A DNA stretch of 7,894 nt, taken from positions 1-7,894 of the forward strand of contig JAQBZT010000134.1 in assembly GCA_027622355.1 (NCBI GenBank). Direction: 5' to 3'. Below the pieces are notes generated by a model that worked only from the letters and a program-made list of their open reading frames with translations, was not told where the DNA came from and did no database searches. This DNA comes from a bacterium. GTDB lineage: Bacteria > UBA8248. Below are positions 5,766 to 7,894 of the stretch, piece by piece. Position numbers and translations under genes: made by a program. Numbering within the stretch: the first letter of the stretch is position 1; each line of letters starts with the position of its first letter.

Positions 5766-7058
5766 ATGGCAGATGTGAACCGGGAATTTCATTTCGAGAC
5801 CCGCGCCCTGCACGCTGGACAACGGCCAGATCCCGAGACCGGCGCCCGGGCGGTACCGATTTACCAGACGACTTCTTTCGTTTTCAAGGATTCGGAGCAC
5901 GCGGCCGCCCTTTTCGGTCTCCGGGAATTCGGAAACATCTACACCCGCATCATGAACCCCACCCAGGCGGTGTTCGAGGAGCGGATGGCCGCTCTCGAGG
6001 GAGGCGTCGGCGCCCTGGCGACAAGCTCGGGCCAGGCGGCGCAATTCCTCACCTTTTTCAACTTTCTGGAGGCCGGGGATGAGATCGTGGCCGCGGCCAC
6101 CCTCTACGGTGGCACCTACACCCAGTTCGACGTCAGCTTCCGGAAGCTGGGCTACAACGTAAAATTCGTGGACCCGCAAGACCCGGAAAACTTCCGCAAG
6201 GCGGTGACAGACAAGACGCGCGCCTTCTACTGTGAATCGATCGGCAACCCCCTTTCGAACATTGCCGACCTTGAGGCGATCGCCAAGATCGCCCACGAGG
6301 AAGGGGTGCCATTCGTCGTGGACAACACCTTCGCCTCCCCCTTCCTGTGCAACCCCATCCAGTGGGGCGTCGACGTGGTGATCCACTCCACCACCAAGTT
6401 CATCGGCGGCCACGGCACGAGCATCGGCGGCGTCATCGTAGATTCGGGGAAATTCAACTGGAACAACGGGAAATTCAAGTCCGTCACCGACCCCTCTCCC
6501 GGCTACCACGGCCTGAAGTTCACCGAAACGTTCGGAGAGCTGGCCTTTATCATCAAGGCCCGGGTCGAGGGGATGCGCGACATAGGCTCCTGCGTGAGCC
6601 CGTTCAACGCCTTCCTCTTCCTCCAGGGGCTTGAAACCCTCCCGCTGCGGATGGAGCGGCACAGCAGCAACGCCCAAAAGGTGGCCGAGCACCTCGCGGC
6701 CGATCCGCGGATCACCTTCGTCAGCCATCCCGGACTGCCGGGCAGCCCCTACACCGCTCTGGCCAAGAAATATTTTCCGAAGGGAAACGGCTCGATCTTC
6801 TCGGTCGGGATCAAGGGAGGCTACGCCGCCGCCGTCAAGTTCATCAATGCCCTGCAGCTTCTCAGCCATCTGGCGAACGTGGGCGATGCAAAAAGCCTGG
6901 CCATCCACCCGGCCTCGACGACCCACTCCCAGTTGAGCGAGGAAGACATGAAGGCCGGCAGCGTGACCCCGGATCTGGTGCGCCTTTCGGTGGGCATCGA
7001 GCACGTGGACGACATCCTCTGGGACATCGATCAGGCCCTCGCCGCCGCGACGAAATAA
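5766..7058 (+). CDS. metY: O-acetylhomoserine sulfhydrylase (aminocarboxypropyltransferase)
   Basis: A 430-residue PLP enzyme of the Cys/Met metabolism family, which converts O-acetylhomoserine plus sulfide to homocysteine and acetate in direct-sulfhydrylation methionine synthesis. The features seen are HFETRALHAGQ (9-19), IPIYQTTSF-type PIYQTTSFVF (31-40), YTRIMNPT (59-66) with Tyr59 and Arg61 that contact the PLP phosphate of the partner subunit, SSGQAA (87-92), TLYGGTY (112-118) with Tyr114 stacking on the cofactor, VVDNTFASP (184-192) with Asp186, and HSTTKFIGGHG (207-217) with the Schiff-base Lys211. The length fits MetY (about 430) rather than MetB or MetC (about 390). The start at 5766 is preferred over an in-frame ATG at 5712, because GAGGGAG lies just before it and it gives the usual N-terminus. 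A terminator follows 20 nt after the stop. Confidence 0.95.
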   Translation: MADVNREFHFETRALHAGQRPDPETGARAVPIYQTTSFVFKDSEHAAALFGLREFGNIYTRIMNPTQAVFEERMAALEGGVGALATSSGQAAQFLTFFNFLEAGDEIVAAATLYGGTYTQFDVSFRKLGYNVKFVDPQDPENFRKAVTDKTRAFYCESIGNPLSNIADLEAIAKIAHEEGVPFVVDNTFASPFLCNPIQWGVDVVIHSTTKFIGGHGTSIGGVIVDSGKFNWNNGKFKSVTDPSPGYHGLKFTETFGELAFIIKARVEGMRDIGSCVSPFNAFLFLQGLETLPLRMERHSSNAQKVAEHLAADPRITFVSHPGLPGSPYTALAKKYFPKGNGSIFSVGIKGGYAAAVKFINALQLLSHLANVGDAKSLAIHPASTTHSQLSEEDMKAGSVTPDLVRLSVGIEHVDDILWDIDQALAAATK

Positions 7059-7077
7059 CCCCCCGGCACCCCGCATT

Positions 7078-7112
7078 CCGGCCCCGGGCCGGGGTGCGGG
7101 GCCCGGCTTTTT
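7078..7112 (+). terminator. Rho-independent terminator of metY
   Basis: The stem GGCCCCG (7080-7086) pairs with CGGGGCC (7097-7103) around a 10-nt loop. It is extended by CC/GG across one bulged C, and is followed by TTTTT (7108-7112). A competing perfect 8-bp stem exists upstream: GCACCCCG (7066-7073) with CGGGGTGC (7090-7097). That stem shares bases with the terminator. Confidence 0.75.
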
Positions 7113-7129
7113 CCTCTGGAATCCGGCGA

Positions 7130-7612
7130 ATGCCATCCGGCCCCTACCAAGACCCCGCCGTCATCCGCCGCATCCTGGGCCAGATGCGCCGAATCGCCAT
7201 GGTCGGCCTCTCGGCCAACGAGATGCGGCCCAGCTATTTTGTCGCCTACTACATGAACAAGTCGGGCTACCGGATCACCCCCGTGAATCCCCGCTACGGG
7301 GAGATCATGGGAAAGACCTGCTACCCCGATCTTCTCTCCCTTCCCGAGCCGCCCGAGATCGTCAACGTTTTCCGCCGCCCCGAGGAGGTGGAGGAAATCG
7401 CGGACCAGGCAATCGCCGCCGGCGCCAAGGCCCTTTGGCTCCAGTTCGGGGTCATCAACGAGGCCGCCGCCCGGCGGGCGAGCGAGGCGGGCCTGGAGGT
7501 GGTGATGGACCTTTGCATCAAGATAGAACACGGCCGGATCCGGGGAAATCTCCAGTATGCGGGCATTGATACCGGCATTATCTCCTCCCGGACGGATTCC
7601 CGGGAGATTTAG
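7130..7612 (+). CDS. CoA-binding protein, YccU family
   Basis: A 160-residue cytosolic protein with a single Rossmann-like CoA-binding domain. Motifs are IAMVGLSANEMRPSYFV (22-38), the glycine-rich nucleotide site; TPVNPRYGEIMGKTCYPDL (50-68); VNVFRRPEEV (78-87); LWLQFGVIN (102-110); and DLCIKIEHGR (127-136), the conserved family end motif. Bacterial YccU-like proteins are about 135-150 aa, so this has a slightly longer C-terminus. The exact cellular role of the family is not known; CoA binding is shown structurally for relatives. The ATG at 7130 is chosen over a GTG at 7094, because the latter lies inside the metY terminator and its N-terminal extension would not resemble the family. The SD is weak (CTGGA). 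A gene of this kind beside metY is a recurring arrangement, but here a terminator separates the two. Its TAG overlaps the next SD. Confidence 0.92.
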   Translation: MPSGPYQDPAVIRRILGQMRRIAMVGLSANEMRPSYFVAYYMNKSGYRITPVNPRYGEIMGKTCYPDLLSLPEPPEIVNVFRRPEEVEEIADQAIAAGAKALWLQFGVINEAAARRASEAGLEVVMDLCIKIEHGRIRGNLQYAGIDTGIISSRTDSREI

Positions 7613-7623
7613 GAGGTTTCGCA

Positions 7624-7734
7624 ATGAGAAATCCGGGTCCGGAGGCAGTTGCACAACTCCCAAAGGTTTCGTCTAATAGGGGGTGGAAGAAGAGCCCTCT
7701 TCCAGGAAAACCGGAAAGCCGCCGGGCAAGGTGA
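7624..7734 (+). CDS. Possible 36-codon leader ORF
   Basis: A short ORF with a perfect AGGAGG SD (7611-7616) seven bases before its ATG; the SD overlaps the TAG of the CoA-binding gene. The product is basic and unstructured, with many Pro, Lys and Arg, and no family is recognised. It is in the same frame as the following secreted protein and is separated from it by two adjacent stops, TGA and TAG. Codon third positions are not GC-rich, unlike real genes here, which argues against a conserved protein. It could be a translated leader that feeds ribosomes to the downstream gene. A 7-bp hairpin (TGGAAGA 7684-7690 with TCTTCCA 7698-7704) lies inside it. Confidence 0.35.
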   Translation: MRNPGPEAVAQLPKVSSNRGWKKSPLPGKPESRRAR

Positions 7735-7737
7735 TAG

Positions 7738-7894
7738 ATGAAACGCCACATCGGAAAGATGGGTAAGGTTTCGGTACTGTTCCTTCCGGCCGCCTTCCTG
7801 TTCATGGTTCAGTCCTCGCATGCGCAATCCCCCCTCCCTCATATTTTTCCCGTTTCCGGCACCATGCAAATCATCCGGGCCGGCCAGCCGCCGG
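7738..7894 (+). CDS. Secreted protein, N-terminal part only (runs off window)
   Basis: The first 52 codons of a gene that continues past the window. The N-terminus is a clear Sec signal peptide: a basic n-region (MKRHIGKMGK), a hydrophobic core VSVLFLPAAFLFMV (residues 11-24), then QSSHA with likely signal peptidase I cleavage after Ala29, before Gln-Ser. There is no lipobox Cys. The mature part begins proline rich and gives no family clue. The start ATG has AGGTG about 4 nt upstream and immediately follows tandem stops of the in-frame short ORF. It is probably exported to the periplasm or outside. It may be co-transcribed with the CoA-binding gene, since I see no promoter or terminator between them. 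Confidence 0.7.
   Translation, partial: MKRHIGKMGKVSVLFLPAAFLFMVQSSHAQSPLPHIFPVSGTMQIIRAGQPP

Noticed and set aside
7094..7129. GTG start for the CoA-binding protein
   Set aside because: It lies within the metY terminator hairpin and lacks an SD; the ATG at 7130 gives the usual family length.
5748..7136. 462-codon open frame on the minus strand over metY
   Set aside because: It is the shadow of metY, which has all PLP-enzyme motifs; the antisense product has none.
1..7894. CRISPR array, phage or toxin-antitoxin module
   Set aside because: No regularly spaced direct repeats, no phage or transposase genes, and no recognisable toxin-antitoxin pair.

Overview
The window looks like a piece of a GC-rich bacterial chromosome. 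The sequence does not allow a firm taxonomic call. The surE-pcm pair, the Shine-Dalgarno (SD) sites, the sigma70-type promoters and a Sec-type signal peptide at the right edge fit a Gram-negative bacterium, Proteobacteria-like or from an allied deep-branching phylum. One gene (2864-3436) is strikingly AT-rich against this background and is probably acquired. No phage, transposase, CRISPR or plasmid replication gene is visible.

Left part (1-2801, minus strand): two co-directional alpha/beta hydrolases of the FrsA / dihydropseudooxynicotine-hydrolase type (1471-2658, then 94-1263), each with a complete Ser-Asp-His triad. About 40 nt after each stop codon lies a copy of the same palindromic element, in the same orientation (1350-1427 complete; 1-54 cut by the window edge). 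The upstream hydrolase has a good promoter at 2772-2801.

Middle (2864-5173, minus strand): a likely surE-pcm-tRNA-Pro transcription unit. A strong promoter at 5145-5173 precedes surE (nucleotidase). Eleven nucleotides after surE comes pcm (protein-L-isoaspartate methyltransferase), and only 6 nt after pcm starts a tRNA-Pro(CGG) with an encoded CCA. On the 3' side of the tRNA is the AT-rich gene for a small membrane-anchored, helical protein of unknown function, a layout typical of accessory DNA next to tRNA genes.

Right part (5258-7894): a small unrecognised ORF (64 codons, minus) diverges from a plus-strand sulfur and CoA-binding cluster: metY (O-acetylhomoserine sulfhydrylase), a rho-independent terminator, a YccU-type CoA-binding protein, a doubtful 36-codon ORF with a perfect SD, and the first 52 codons of a secreted protein. 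MetY supplies homocysteine for methionine synthesis. SurE and Pcm are stress or survival housekeeping functions. The hydrolases suggest degradation or modification of an unknown small molecule.

I see no strong evidence for a wholly new multi-gene system. The points most worth a second look are the hydrolase-plus-palindrome modules, the mRNA-tRNA unit, the AT-rich gene beside the tRNA, and the in-frame short ORF with tandem stops before the secreted protein.
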